Positions 1 to 8,147 of a stretch of 64,000 bases of DNA are shown here, in pieces. Position 1 is the stretch's first letter. Each line of letters begins with the position of its first letter. The position numbers and the translations under genes are program-made. The notes beneath the pieces were generated by a model. That model was given only the letters and a program-made list of their open reading frames with translations. It made no database searches and was not told where the DNA came from. The DNA is from Paractinoplanes abujensis. GTDB taxonomy: Bacteria > Actinomycetota > Actinomycetes > Mycobacteriales > Micromonosporaceae. The DNA lies in assembly GCF_014204895.1 (NCBI RefSeq), contig NZ_JACHMF010000001.1, forward strand, positions 2,790,001-2,854,000, read 5' to 3'.

Positions 1-116
1 GGATCCCAGACCCGATCCGCGTACAGAGCCAGCATGAAGGAGCCCGGCTCGGAGCCGAACTCGCTGCGGAGAACGTCGAACGCATCTTGCATCCCGAAAG
101 CATCCCAGGCGGACAC
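1..116 (-). CDS. Unrecognised protein, N-terminal fragment cut by window edge
   Basis: Reading leftwards from a GTG at 116 the frame stays open to the window edge (38 codons) and reads like a real soluble protein: VSAWDAFGMQDAFDVLRSEF, then GSEPGSFMLALYADRVWD. An in-frame ATG at 92 (MQDAF) is an alternative start. No clear ribosome binding site separates the two. The gene diverges from the methyltransferase remnant starting at 130, only 13 bp away. No family was recognised from 38 residues, so no function is given. Confidence 0.55.
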   Translation of the reverse strand, partial: MSAWDAFGMQDAFDVLRSEFGSEPGSFMLALYADRVWD

Positions 117-129
117 GACAATATCGGCC

Positions 130-653
130 ATGAGTGGGCTGTTCGAGTACGCGGATCTTTACGAGGCCGCGTTCGGGTATCGCGACATCGCGCGCGAGGT
201 CGGCCCGCTGCTGACCTGGTTCGAGAGGCATCACGGGGGCCGTCCGGGGACCGTGCTGGAACTCGCGGCCGGGCCCGGCGACCACAGCCGCGAGTTCGCC
301 CGGCGCGGGGCGGGCGCGACGGCGCTCGACCTGTCGGCGGCCATGTGCGCCCGGGCCGACGCGACTGGACGGTCGAGGCCGGCGGGCGGACCGTCCGCAC
401 CCAATAGGGCGTGCCGGGCGACGCCTTCGACCCGCGTACGGGAATCGAGCAGACCCGCGTACGGATGGCGGTTGACGGGGTTTGGCATGTCGACGAGGTG
501 GTGGCCTCGCACCCGTGGACGGCCGGCCAGGTGGCGGAACTGGCCGGCGACGACTGGGAAGCGGTGGCCCGCTACGGGTCGATGACCGAGGACATCACCG
601 CCTCAGACGTTCGTGCGGTCCGGGACGTCCTCGTCCTGCGACGGCGCGGAAGC
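130..653 (+). pseudogene. SAM-dependent methyltransferase remnant with internal deletion
   Basis: The ATG at 130 opens a class I methyltransferase N-terminus with a clear SAM-binding motif I (VLELAAGPGDHSREFARRG, about residues 40-58) followed by ALDLSAAM. Near 360-370 homology jumps to another frame, which reads DWTVEAGGRTVRTQ, meets an in-frame TAG at 405-407, then continues as DAFDPRTGIEQTRVRM, WHVDEVVASHPWTAG and YGSMTEDI, a typical C-terminal part of this family. The middle of the SAM fold (roughly 80 residues, estimated from usual family size) is missing. Deletion, frame change and stop together make a functional product very unlikely. The 3' end runs into the opposite-strand gene at 603. 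Confidence 0.75.
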
Positions 654-836
654 GGTGACCGTCCTCTCCAGCAGCAGCCAGCCCAGCACGCCGAGCAGGG
701 TCAGCGGGAGCATCACGTACCACTTGCCGAGGACGCCGAAGTCGCCGGTGCGGCCCATCGTGTGCAGGATGCTGACGGCGGCCACAGGGAGGCAGGCGAG
801 GCCGATGACGACGCGGCGGATCCATCCGTTCTGCAT
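603..836 (-). CDS. Small two-helix membrane protein
   Basis: Encodes 77 residues with two hydrophobic segments, one around residues 8-26 (VVIGLACLPVAAVSIL) and one around 39-57 (WYVMLPLTLLGVLGWLLLE), and a short charged C-tail. The N-terminus MQNGWIRRV suggests an inside start. The ATG at 836 has no strong Shine-Dalgarno, but CAGACT lies 7 nt upstream and could be the -10 of a leaderless transcript. No family is recognised; such small proteins are common in actinomycetes. It overlaps the 3' end of the methyltransferase remnant on the other strand. Confidence 0.6.
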   Translation of the reverse strand: MQNGWIRRVVIGLACLPVAAVSILHTMGRTGDFGVLGKWYVMLPLTLLGVLGWLLLERTVTASAPSQDEDVPDRTNV

Positions 837-921
837 GCCCTGAAGTCTGGCCGTTCACGGGCCCCGGGCGGATCTGGCGGCGGTCGGAGAACGGTCTATA
901 CCCGAGGGCATAGAAGGATGG

Positions 922-1429
922 TCAGGGGCGCTCGATGCGCTCGATGGTCTTGACGATCTCGCGCAGGCTCTCGGTCATCTCGCCCTGGCTCGGGCGCGGC
1001 AGCCCGGCCACCAGTGTGGCCTCCATCGCGTTGAAGCGGGGGTAGATCTCCTCCATCAGTCGCCTGCCCGCAGCGGTCAGGTGGATCTCGACGAGGCGCC
1101 GGTCGTCCTCGCGGCCCTGCTTGCGGATCCAGCCTTTGCCCTCCAGCGTCTTCACCACCCCGGTCAGCGTGGCCTTGGAGATCGCCGCCGCCTCGGCCGC
1201 GTGGCGGGTCTCCATGCCATTGAAGATCCACACCACCCACAGCACCACGAAGCCGGTCCACGTCAGGTCGTACGGCCTGAGCACCTCGTTGGACGCGTAC
1301 GACCGGACGGCGTTGGCGGCGCGGTAGATGCTGGACACCGCCATGGCCGCCTCGAAGTCGAGACCGAGCGACTCGACGTACTGGCGCATGGCCTGCTCGG
1401 TCTCGGCGAGGTTCGGGTGGTCCTTCATG
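922..1429 (-). CDS. MarR-family transcriptional regulator
   Basis: A 169-residue winged-helix regulator. The recognition region reads HAAEAAAISKATLTGVVKTL, followed by the MarR wing signature (GWIRKQGREDDRRLVEIHLT). Helices flanking the domain fit the MarR dimer fold. The ATG at 1429 (MKDHPNLAE) is preferred on protein length; in-frame starts further upstream (for example at 1471) would add a non-conserved tail. It is divergent from the glutamine-synthetase-like gene at 1505 with 75 bp between starts, so it probably controls that gene and itself. The ligand is unknown; coupling to a nitrogen-compound ligase suggests an amine or amino acid derivative. Confidence 0.85.
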
Positions 1430-1504
1430 GCGACGATGGTACGAGCCCCCTGTTGCCGGTTGCTTACCATCGGCGTGACCCAGCCGTCCATCGAGGAGCG
1501 AACC

Positions 1505-2848
1505 ATGCCGGCCGTCGACGCGCAGGCTTTGCAGGAGGCCCAGGCCCGGCTCCAGGCCCGGCAGATCGACGTGGTGCGCCTCGGTTACAGCGACCTCGTC
1601 GGCGCCGAGAGAGGCAAAGACCTTCTCGTACGGCATTTCGCGCGCACGGCGGGCGACGGTGTGGCGTTCTGCCGGTCGGTCCACGGCACGTCCCCGCTGG
1701 GCGACGTCGTCGACATCGAGGGCGGCCTGTCCGCCGGGCTGCCGGACATGCTGGCGATCCCCGACCTGGCCACCGTACGGGAGATCCCGTGGGAACCGGG
1801 CGCCGCGCACATGATCGCCGACCTCGCCGATCCCGGCGGCGGCCCTGGCGAGGAGAGTCCGCGGCACGTGCTGCGGCGGGTCGCCGACGAGTTCGCGACG
1901 CTGGGGATGCGCCCGATGGTGGGGCCCGAACTCGAGTTCTTCGTGCTGGAGCAGTCGCCGGGCGGCTGGCGGCGGTACGGCGAGGGCCCGGGCCACGTCT
2001 ACACGGCCGGCTACCGGGGCGACCCGGACAACCTGCTGATCGACTGGCTGCGCCAGCTCGACGCGTACGGGTTGGAAGTGGTGTCGGCCAACCACGAGTT
2101 CGCGTCGGGCCAGTTCGAGATCAACCTCTGGCACTCCGACGCCCTGGACGCGGCCGACCGCACGTTCCGGTTCCGTACGGCCGTGCAGGAACTGGCCCGG
2201 CGCGACGGCAAGCGGGCCACGTTCATGGCGAAGCCGTTCAATGACGAGGGCGGCTCCGGTTTCCACGTGCACTTCTCGTGCTGGTCGCCCGGCGGGGAGG
2301 CGCTGTTCGACGACCCGGCCGGTGAGGACGGGCTGTCCGGGGTCGCGCGGTCGGCGGTGGCGGGCCTGCTGGCTCACGCGCCCGCGCTGGCCGCGCTGCT
2401 CAGCCCGACGATCACCTCGTACAAGCGGTTCGGCCCGGGCACGCTGGCGCCCTGGCTGATCGACTGGGGGCTGGACAACCGCAGTGCCCTCGTGCGCATT
2501 CCGCCCGAGCGGGGGCGGGGCGCCCGGCTGGAGCTGCGCCTCGGCGACGCGTCGGCCAACCCGTACGTGGGAATCGCCGCAGTGCTGGCCGCGGCCGCGC
2601 TGGGCCTGCGCGACAAACTGGAGCCGCCGGCCAAGCTCGAGGGTTACGGCTACGACGTCACGAAGGCGGCCCGCCTGCCGGGTGACCTGGGTTCGGCGCT
2701 GTCCGCGCTGGAGGCCGACACCGAGCTGACGGAGCTGCTCGGGCCCCGTTTCGTGGCCGCTTTCCTGGCTTACAAACGCGACGAGCTCGAGCGTTTCTCC
2801 CGGTGGGTGACCGATTGGGAGTTCCGCGAGTACGCACAGCATCAGTGA
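1505..2848 (+). CDS. Glutamine synthetase family ligase (gamma-glutamyl-amine synthetase type)
   Basis: A 447-residue enzyme of the glutamine synthetase superfamily, using ATP to join glutamate to an amine. Family signatures are in order: PELEFFVLE, the metal-binding NHEFASGQFEIN, MAKPFNDEGGSGFHVHFSCW (ATP/metal site), ITSYKRFGPGTLAP and the C-terminal RIPPERGRGARLELRLGDASANPY. Length and motif variants match the GlnA3/GlnA4/PuuA-like subfamilies rather than the housekeeping enzyme. The ATG at 1505 follows GAGGAG at 1493-1498. A class I amidotransferase follows 38 bp downstream, recalling polyamine or ethanolamine utilisation clusters, where a gamma-glutamyl amide is made and later hydrolysed. 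The substrate cannot be read from sequence. Confidence 0.88.
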   Translation: MPAVDAQALQEAQARLQARQIDVVRLGYSDLVGAERGKDLLVRHFARTAGDGVAFCRSVHGTSPLGDVVDIEGGLSAGLPDMLAIPDLATVREIPWEPGAAHMIADLADPGGGPGEESPRHVLRRVADEFATLGMRPMVGPELEFFVLEQSPGGWRRYGEGPGHVYTAGYRGDPDNLLIDWLRQLDAYGLEVVSANHEFASGQFEINLWHSDALDAADRTFRFRTAVQELARRDGKRATFMAKPFNDEGGSGFHVHFSCWSPGGEALFDDPAGEDGLSGVARSAVAGLLAHAPALAALLSPTITSYKRFGPGTLAPWLIDWGLDNRSALVRIPPERGRGARLELRLGDASANPYVGIAAVLAAAALGLRDKLEPPAKLEGYGYDVTKAARLPGDLGSALSALEADTELTELLGPRFVAAFLAYKRDELERFSRWVTDWEFREYAQHQ

Positions 2849-2872
2849 CTGTTTGGATCCGAACGATCGAGC

Positions 2873-2878
2873 TACAGT
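2873..2878 (+). promoter_or_regulatory. Putative -10 of a leaderless promoter (TACAGT)
   Basis: TACAGT ends 7 nt before the GTG at 2886, the spacing expected when transcription starts at the start codon. No Shine-Dalgarno is present between. No convincing -35 hexamer is visible. Confidence 0.5.
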
Positions 2879-2885
2879 CATCGCC

Positions 2886-3578
2886 GTGAAATTGCTCGTC
2901 GTCCAGCACGACCACGTCTCCCCGCTCGGCCCGGTGGCGGCCCGCTTCGCCGAGCACGGCTACGAGATCGTCCACCACTCGGTCGTCCCCGCGTCCCGGT
3001 TCGACTCCCCCGGCGTGATCGGCCGGTTCCCGCCGTTCGCCGACTTCGACGCGGTCGTGGCGATGGGTGCGCCCTGGTCCACGTACGACTCCGTGGTCGG
3101 CAGCTGGGTGACACCCGAGCTGGAGGAGCTGCGCCGGGCCGACGCGGCCGGGGTGCCCGTGCTCGGCATCTGCTTCGGCGGCCAGCTCCTGGCCACGGCC
3201 CACGGCGGCGCGGTGGCCCGTTCCCCGCTGCCCGAGATCGGCTGGACGACGCTGGAGACCGACGCGTTCATCCCGGCCGGCCCCTGGTTCGAGTGGCACT
3301 ACGACCGCTGGACCCTGCCGCCGGGCGCGGTCGAGGTGGCCCGCAGCCCGTCCGCGTCACAGGCCTTCGTGCTGCGCCGCAACCTGGCCCTGCAGTTCCA
3401 CCCGGAACTGACCCCGGCCATGCTGCAGGGCTGGCTGGCTCAGGGCGCCGGCACCGACGCCCGGGCCCGCGGCCACGACCCCGAGGCGTTGCTGGCGCAG
3501 ACCCGCGGTCAGAGCGGCGTGGCCGCCGAACGAGCCCGGGCCCTGGTCGACGCGTTTCTGGAGCACGTCGCGAACTGA
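2886..3578 (+). CDS. Type 1 glutamine amidotransferase (GATase1)
   Basis: A 230-residue class I amidotransferase that would hydrolyse glutamine or a gamma-glutamyl compound. The nucleophile elbow is GICFGGQLLA (Cys about 96) and the His-Glu pair sits in LQFHPEL (about 172-178), so the catalytic triad is complete. No synthetase domain is attached. The GTG at 2886 is chosen because a TACAGT hexamer lies 7 nt upstream, leaving no leader. The gene sits just after the glutamine-synthetase-like ligase, and a PuuD-like role in removing a gamma-glutamyl group is reasonable but not shown. The sequence looks closer to GMP-synthase-like GATases than to classic PuuD. Confidence 0.8.
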   Translation: MKLLVVQHDHVSPLGPVAARFAEHGYEIVHHSVVPASRFDSPGVIGRFPPFADFDAVVAMGAPWSTYDSVVGSWVTPELEELRRADAAGVPVLGICFGGQLLATAHGGAVARSPLPEIGWTTLETDAFIPAGPWFEWHYDRWTLPPGAVEVARSPSASQAFVLRRNLALQFHPELTPAMLQGWLAQGAGTDARARGHDPEALLAQTRGQSGVAAERARALVDAFLEHVAN

Positions 3579-3647
3579 CGGCGCATAGATCGCCCGGCCC
3601 CGGGTATCCGGCCCGCCGCCAGTGTCGATGCACCCGAGGAGCCCGTC

Positions 3648-4211
3648 ATGACCAGCGCCACCGAACCCGATGTCGTCGACATCCTGACCGCCGACCACCG
3701 CGACGTCACCGCCCTGATCGGCGAGATCTGGACGATCACCGATCCGATGATCCGGCGCGATCTCATGGACACCGCCATCAGCGAGCTGGTGCGGCACGCG
3801 GTGGCCGAGGAGATGTACGTCTATCCCGCCATGCGCAAGCATCTGCCCGACGGCGAGAAGTCGGTCGAGCACGACATCAAGGAGCACAAGGAGCTGGAGG
3901 AGCTGATGAAGCGCCTCGAGAACGCCGAGGTGTCGAGTCCGTCCTTCGAGGAGGCCCTGCGCGAGCTCGAGGCTGTCCTGGCCGACCACGTGCAGGACGA
4001 GGAGTCCGACCAGTTCCCCGAGCTGCGCAAGCACATCCCGCGCGAGGAAATGGTCGAGCTGGCGGGCAAGGTCGAGACGGCCAAGCGGCTGGCCCCGACC
4101 CGTCCCCACCCGGGCGCGCCCAACAGCGAGCTCTTCCACAAGCTGGTCGGCCCCGGCGTCGGCCTGGTCGACCGGCTCCGCGACAAGCTGACCGGCCGCG
4201 CCACGAAGTAG
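3648..4211 (+). CDS. Hemerythrin HHE domain protein
   Basis: A 187-residue protein with the spaced His/Glu ligands of an HHE di-iron four-helix bundle: ADHRDVTALIGEI, HAVAEEMYVYPAMRKH, EHDIKEHKELEELM and DHVQDEESDQFPELRKH. These proteins bind oxygen or take part in iron, NO or redox sensing. A C-terminal extension (residues about 150-187, basic and Pro-rich) has no recognised fold. GAGGAG lies 7 nt before the ATG, supporting the start. The gene appears monocistronic: it is convergent with the dioxygenase gene ending at 4215, 3 bp away. Confidence 0.88.
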   Translation: MTSATEPDVVDILTADHRDVTALIGEIWTITDPMIRRDLMDTAISELVRHAVAEEMYVYPAMRKHLPDGEKSVEHDIKEHKELEELMKRLENAEVSSPSFEEALRELEAVLADHVQDEESDQFPELRKHIPREEMVELAGKVETAKRLAPTRPHPGAPNSELFHKLVGPGVGLVDRLRDKLTGRATK

Positions 4212-4214
4212 CGG

Positions 4215-5123
4215 TCACTCCGGCTCAGGCCGCCTGAAAGGATCGGCGGGACAGCCCGACCGAGTAGCCTCGAGCTTCGTGATGACCGGGGCGGTCGGGT
4301 CGGTGGCCGCGCCCAGCGTGACGAACAGGGGCGTGAAGTGTTCCACCGTCGGGTGCGAGAACGGCATGCCCGGGGCGGCGCTGCGGAAGCGGGCCAGTTC
4401 GGCCACGTCGCCGCGGTCGAGGGCGTCGGCGGCCCACGCGTCGAAGTCGGCCGACCAGCCGGGCACCTTGTTCTCGGTGAACATCTCGCGGGTCAGGAAC
4501 GGCAGGCCGTGCGTCATGTGGCCGGAGCCGATGACCAGCACGCCCTGGTCGCGCAGGGGCCGCAGCCGGGTGCCCAGGGCGAGCAGCTCGTCGGGGTTCT
4601 CGGTGGGCAGGCTGAGCTGCAGCACGGGGACGTCGGCGAGCGGGTACATGATCTTCAGGGGGACCCAGGCGCCGTGGTCGAGGCCGCGGCTGTTGTGGTC
4701 GTGCACCTGCTCGCGGTCGGGCATCATCGCGATGACCTGCGCGGCCAGCGCTCCCGCGTCGGGGGTGTCGTAGCGGAAGTCGTAGTAGATCGGGTTGAAG
4801 CCGCCGAAGTCGTAGACCAGCTCGGCGGGGCGGGCGGCGCTGACCGACAGCGGGGCCGACTCCCAGTGCGCGCTGACCACGAGGATGGCCTTGGGCTTGG
4901 GCAGCGACCGGGCCCAGCGGCGCAGCGGGTTGAGCCACTCGGGGCTCTCGAACGGCATGGGGCCACCGCCGTGGCTGACGTAGAGGCTGGGCATCGCCCC
5001 GTCCTCGGGGGTCCACTCGCGGTGCGGGTCGGCCGCCTCGGCCGCGACCGCCCGTCGAACGTGCGCCGCGAACGGGTGCGCGGCCGGGATCCGGGCGTCG
5101 GCCGCCGAGGTCGTGCTGATCAT
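4215..5123 (-). CDS. DODA-type class III extradiol dioxygenase
   Basis: A 302-residue LigB-superfamily enzyme of the 4,5-DOPA dioxygenase (YgiD-like) group, which ring-opens catechols with a non-haem Fe(II). Visible signatures are YVSHGGGPMPFE (first metal His), ILVVSAHWES, NSRGLDHGAWVPL and VIGSGHMTHGL. The first 43 residues precede the usual family start; an internal ATG (MPSLYVSH) exists, but the upstream ATG at 5123 has AGGAG at a good distance and a promoter just above it, so it is preferred. The aminotransferase-like gene lies upstream in the same direction but has its own unit. The physiological catechol is unknown. Confidence 0.87.
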   Translation of the reverse strand: MISTTSAADARIPAAHPFAAHVRRAVAAEAADPHREWTPEDGAMPSLYVSHGGGPMPFESPEWLNPLRRWARSLPKPKAILVVSAHWESAPLSVSAARPAELVYDFGGFNPIYYDFRYDTPDAGALAAQVIAMMPDREQVHDHNSRGLDHGAWVPLKIMYPLADVPVLQLSLPTENPDELLALGTRLRPLRDQGVLVIGSGHMTHGLPFLTREMFTENKVPGWSADFDAWAADALDRGDVAELARFRSAAPGMPFSHPTVEHFTPLFVTLGAATDPTAPVITKLEATRSGCPADPFRRPEPE

Positions 5124-5161
5124 GGGAGCTCCTAGAAAGGTTGAAGCCTAAAGCTCTCCCT

Positions 5162-5189
5162 AGAGTACGCCGGAAACTTGTTTCGTCAA
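5162..5189 (-). promoter_or_regulatory. Sigma-70-type promoter for the dioxygenase gene
   Basis: On the minus strand TTGACG (5184-5189) and TACTCT (5162-5167) are separated by 16 bp, in an AT-richer stretch, about 38 bp before the start codon at 5123. Confidence 0.6.
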
Positions 5190-5208
5190 CTAAATCGTCG
5201 GGGCGGCA

Positions 5209-6855
5209 CTAGCTCAGGCACTCGGACGGGAGCAGGAACCAGCGCAGCTTCTCGAAGTTCTCGGGGAGCAGCGCGCCTCCGTCGGCCGGTTCGGGGCGCG
5301 AGGCCATCAGCTCGCGGGCACGGTCCAGGTAGCCGGGCAGGGCCTCCTCCCCCACCGTGGCCGGGCCGCCGGGCTGGGTGACCGTGCCGTCGTGGCCCAG
5401 CTGCAGGTCGGCCAGGGACGGCTGGGCCTCCTTGGCCGCCAGGTGCCGCCACTGGCCCGTCATCGGGTTGAAGCGGTAGTCGGTGAGCAGGCGCGCGCCA
5501 CCGGCGGCGATGAGGGACACCGCCGACGTCAAGTAGTCGGCAACCGCGTCGGAGAGGAAATACGCGAAGTTGAGCCGGGACCAGCCCGGTTTGATGCCCT
5601 CCCAGCCGGCCTCGATCTCGCTGGAGAACCGGCGCGAGAGCTCGGGCCCGATGCCGAGCAGGCGATGCCCGTACGGACCGGCGCAGGAGCAGCCACCGCG
5701 CGCCTGGATGCCGAACAGGTCGTTGAGCAGCGCGACCACGAAGTTGTGATGCAGGTAGTGCTCGCCTGCCCGGATCTGGAACGACACGATCGGCAGCCGG
5801 TCGCTTTCGAGGTCGCCCAGGATCTCGATGCGCGGCTCCCCCGCCCAGCGCTCGCGCGCCCGCTGCCACAGCCGGTGCTCCTGGGCCGCGATCGTCTCGG
5901 CCCCGACCGTCTGCTTGACCCCGAACACCAGACCGGCCCGGATCGACTCCACGATGGCCGGGGTGCCGCCCTCCTCGCGCGCCACCGGGTCGTCGAGGTA
6001 GCGGTGGCTGTCAGGGTCGACGAAGGCCACCGTGCCGCCGCCCGGGACCGTGGGCACCCGGGTGGCCAGCAGGTGCTTGCCGACGACCAGCACGCCGGGG
6101 GTCTGCGGCCCGCCGGGGAACTTGTGCGGCGACAGGAAGATCGCGTCCTTGCCGGCCATGCTGATCGGCAGGTAGGGCCCGCCCGCCGCGTAGTCCCAGA
6201 CGGACAGAGCGCCGTGCTCCCGCAGCAGCGCCGAGATCGCGGCGACGTCGGTGATCAGTCCGGTCACATTGGAGGCCGCACTGAAGCTGCCGATCAGCAA
6301 AGGCCTTTTCCCGTACGCCTCCAGGGCGCGGCGCAGGTCGCCGAGATCGGGGTGGCCGCGCTCGTCGCTGCCGATCTCGACCACGTCGGCGACCGATTCG
6401 CGCCAGGGCAGCACGTTGGAGTGGTGCTCGTAGGGCCCGACGAACACGACAGGGCGCGCGGCCGGCGGGATCCGGTCGGTCAGCGCGTACCGCTCGTCGA
6501 GCTTCTCCGGGATACGCAGGCCGAGCAGCGCGACCAGCTTGTTGACGGCCATGGTCGACCCGGAGCCGCAGAAGAGCACCACGTCGTCGGGGCCGCCGCC
6601 GACCGCCCGGTGGATGATCGCGCGGGCCTGTTCACGCAGCGCGCCGGTCTGGGCCCCGGTCGAGGAGGCCTCGGTGTGCGTGTTCGCGTAGCCGGTCAGG
6701 ACCGTACGGCGGATGTAGTCCTCGATGAAGTCGAGCGCCTGCCCCGACGCGGTCTGGTCGGCGTAGGTGACCCGGCGCGGACCGTACGGCCCGTCGAGCG
6801 TCGCGCCCGTGCCGATCGAGCCCTCGCGCAGCCGCCGCAGCATCGGTGTGTCCAT
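5209..6855 (-). CDS. Class V aminotransferase-fold PLP enzyme
   Basis: A 548-residue PLP-dependent enzyme of the class V (cysteine desulfurase/NifS-like) superfamily. Features include YANTHTEASSTG near residue 58, the cofactor-contact stretch VLFCGSGSTMAVNKLVALLG, the Schiff-base lysine region FLSPHKFPGGPQTPGVLV and the later GIQARGGCSCAGPYGH segment characteristic of the fold. At about 550 residues it is longer than NifS; a C-terminal region (last about 100 residues) is unassigned. The ATG at 6855 follows GAGGGAAAC. The substrate is unknown. There is no adjacent iron-sulfur scaffold gene, so a house-keeping desulfurase role is unlikely. Confidence 0.8.
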   Translation of the reverse strand: MDTPMLRRLREGSIGTGATLDGPYGPRRVTYADQTASGQALDFIEDYIRRTVLTGYANTHTEASSTGAQTGALREQARAIIHRAVGGGPDDVVLFCGSGSTMAVNKLVALLGLRIPEKLDERYALTDRIPPAARPVVFVGPYEHHSNVLPWRESVADVVEIGSDERGHPDLGDLRRALEAYGKRPLLIGSFSAASNVTGLITDVAAISALLREHGALSVWDYAAGGPYLPISMAGKDAIFLSPHKFPGGPQTPGVLVVGKHLLATRVPTVPGGGTVAFVDPDSHRYLDDPVAREEGGTPAIVESIRAGLVFGVKQTVGAETIAAQEHRLWQRARERWAGEPRIEILGDLESDRLPIVSFQIRAGEHYLHHNFVVALLNDLFGIQARGGCSCAGPYGHRLLGIGPELSRRFSSEIEAGWEGIKPGWSRLNFAYFLSDAVADYLTSAVSLIAAGGARLLTDYRFNPMTGQWRHLAAKEAQPSLADLQLGHDGTVTQPGGPATVGEEALPGYLDRARELMASRPEPADGGALLPENFEKLRWFLLPSECLS

Positions 6856-6949
6856 GTTTCCCTCGCAGCACTCGTGGCACCTCAGAAGGCCTTTTGGCAC
6901 CCAGGTCACCTCTCCGGCCGACCCGGCGACCGGGGCGCCCCGGCGAGCC

Positions 6950-6955
6950 TAGCCT
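6950..6955 (+). promoter_or_regulatory. Putative -10 of a leaderless promoter (TAGCCT)
   Basis: TAGCCT is followed by 6 nt and then the ATG at 6962; there is no Shine-Dalgarno between them. Confidence 0.5.
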
Positions 6956-6961
6956 GGGCTC

Positions 6962-7456
6962 ATGCCGTACGTCGCCGCCCGGGACGGCCGCCAGCAGCGC
7001 GGCCCCTCCGACCGGGCCCCCAGCGTCCCCGACAGCCTCGACGACCTGCACGGCCACAGCGTCGGCGTGCTCGAACTGCCCCGGCACATGGCCACCGGGC
7101 ATCGCAGCCGCCGCCTGCTCGACCTGGAGGATCCCGCCCAGCAGCGCCAGGCCTATCAGACCGTGCTGTGCCGGGCGGCCGACTGCTGCGAGATCAACGA
7201 CCTGCTCAACCCGGGTGTGCTGCGCCGGATCTGGCGTCATCTGCACCTGCCGGCCAAGGTGCGGCAGGAGTGGGAGAAGCGGCACCCGGCGCTGGCCCGG
7301 CCGGCGCTCGGCGAGCAGGCCCCGAAGATCGACACCACCGAGCTGGCCGCGGCCCGGACGAAGGCCGGCGGTCTGCGCCGGCAGCCGCGCCGCACACCCG
7401 GCGACGCCCTCACCGCCAAGCAGATGATCGTGGCCCGGACCGCCAGCGCCCGCTAG
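6962..7456 (+). CDS. Unrecognised 164-residue soluble protein
   Basis: A charged, Arg-rich soluble protein without membrane segments or signal peptide. The central part (LEDPAQQRQAYQTVLCRAAD, LLNPGVLRRIWRHLHLP) looks alpha-helical and well conserved in style, and the C-tail is basic (LRRQPRRTPG). No family is recognised. The ATG at 6962 is 6 nt downstream of TAGCCT, fitting a leaderless transcript. It is divergent from the class V aminotransferase and overlaps the convergent lipoprotein gene by 4 bp at the stop codons. Confidence 0.65.
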   Translation: MPYVAARDGRQQRGPSDRAPSVPDSLDDLHGHSVGVLELPRHMATGHRSRRLLDLEDPAQQRQAYQTVLCRAADCCEINDLLNPGVLRRIWRHLHLPAKVRQEWEKRHPALARPALGEQAPKIDTTELAAARTKAGGLRRQPRRTPGDALTAKQMIVARTASAR

Positions 7457-8013
7457 CCGGGCTGCATGATGTCGTCGTAGTCGCTGCTGCGCAGGGCGGC
7501 GCCGGTGAGGGTGCCGTCCGGCAGGGGCACGTCGAGCGGTTGCCCGTCGCGGACGAACCGCACCTCGGCGACGTCCGGGCGGGCGGTCAGGGTGCAGACG
7601 ATCTGTCCGAACGCGAGCGACTCGCCGCTGCGGGCGCTGTCCTCGTCGGCGTCGGGCACCTCCACCGTGGCCGCCGAACCGGTGATCCCCCGCGCGCTGA
7701 GCACCAGCCCGGACCACCGGGTGCTCAGCCCCGCGTTGCGTTCCCGCGCGGTGGGCCCGGTGACCAGGCTGTTCAGCTGGGCCTGGGGCGTGGGGTAGGC
7801 CTGGGTGCGGCGCACCTGCTGCACCAGCTTGTCGTCGCGGACCAGGCAGATCACCTGGGCCACCTCGCCGACCGGTTCCGCCGTGCCGGGGCCGGGGCTG
7901 GTCAGCGCGTGCCGGGGCAGGCTGACGGCGTGCGGCTCGTCCTGGGCGTCGACCCCGCAGCCGCCCAGCAGGAAAGCGGCCGTCGCCGTGATCACCCGTG
8001 CCCAGCGCATCAT
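7453..8013 (-). CDS. GerMN-domain lipoprotein
   Basis: A 186-residue exported lipoprotein: a short basic start, a hydrophobic stretch and the lipobox LLGGC (Cys at about 19-20) anchor it outside the membrane. The mature part resembles a single GerMN (sporulation/spore germination) domain as in the N-terminal half of LpqB: AYPTPQAQLNSLVTGPT and GESLAFGQIVCTLT. LpqB works with the MtrAB two-component system, and here the gene lies 0.7 kb from a two-component pair and next to a copy of their shared direct repeat. ATGs at 8013 and 8010 are both possible; they lie inside a CATCAT/ATGATG palindrome. Confidence 0.75.
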   Translation of the reverse strand: MMRWARVITATAAFLLGGCGVDAQDEPHAVSLPRHALTSPGPGTAEPVGEVAQVICLVRDDKLVQQVRRTQAYPTPQAQLNSLVTGPTARERNAGLSTRWSGLVLSARGITGSAATVEVPDADEDSARSGESLAFGQIVCTLTARPDVAEVRFVRDGQPLDVPLPDGTLTGAALRSSDYDDIMQPG

Positions 8014-8050
8014 CGAATGATGCCCCGCGCCCCGGCGTCCTCCGGCGTCC

Positions 8051-8067
8051 GTCACAGAACTGTCACA
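8051..8067. promoter_or_regulatory. 11-bp-spaced direct repeat GTCACA-N5-GTCACA (response-regulator box)
   Basis: GTCACA at 8051-8056 and again at 8062-8067 on the same face of the helix, between the divergent lipoprotein (start 8013) and the membrane protein/STAS pair (start 8148). OmpR-family regulators bind such repeats. A matching copy is at 10825-10841. Confidence 0.6.
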
Positions 8068-8147
8068 TAGCCGGGGATTTTCCGACAACTCGCGGGCGCA
8101 CCGTTGGGGGTGTTCCGGTCGAGCAACCCCGTGTGAGGACAATCCGT

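Noticed and set aside
896..2881. A 661-codon minus-strand frame opposite the glutamine-synthetase-like gene
   Set aside because: Composition is Arg/Gln/Gly-rich without domains, while the plus strand carries all glutamine synthetase signatures.
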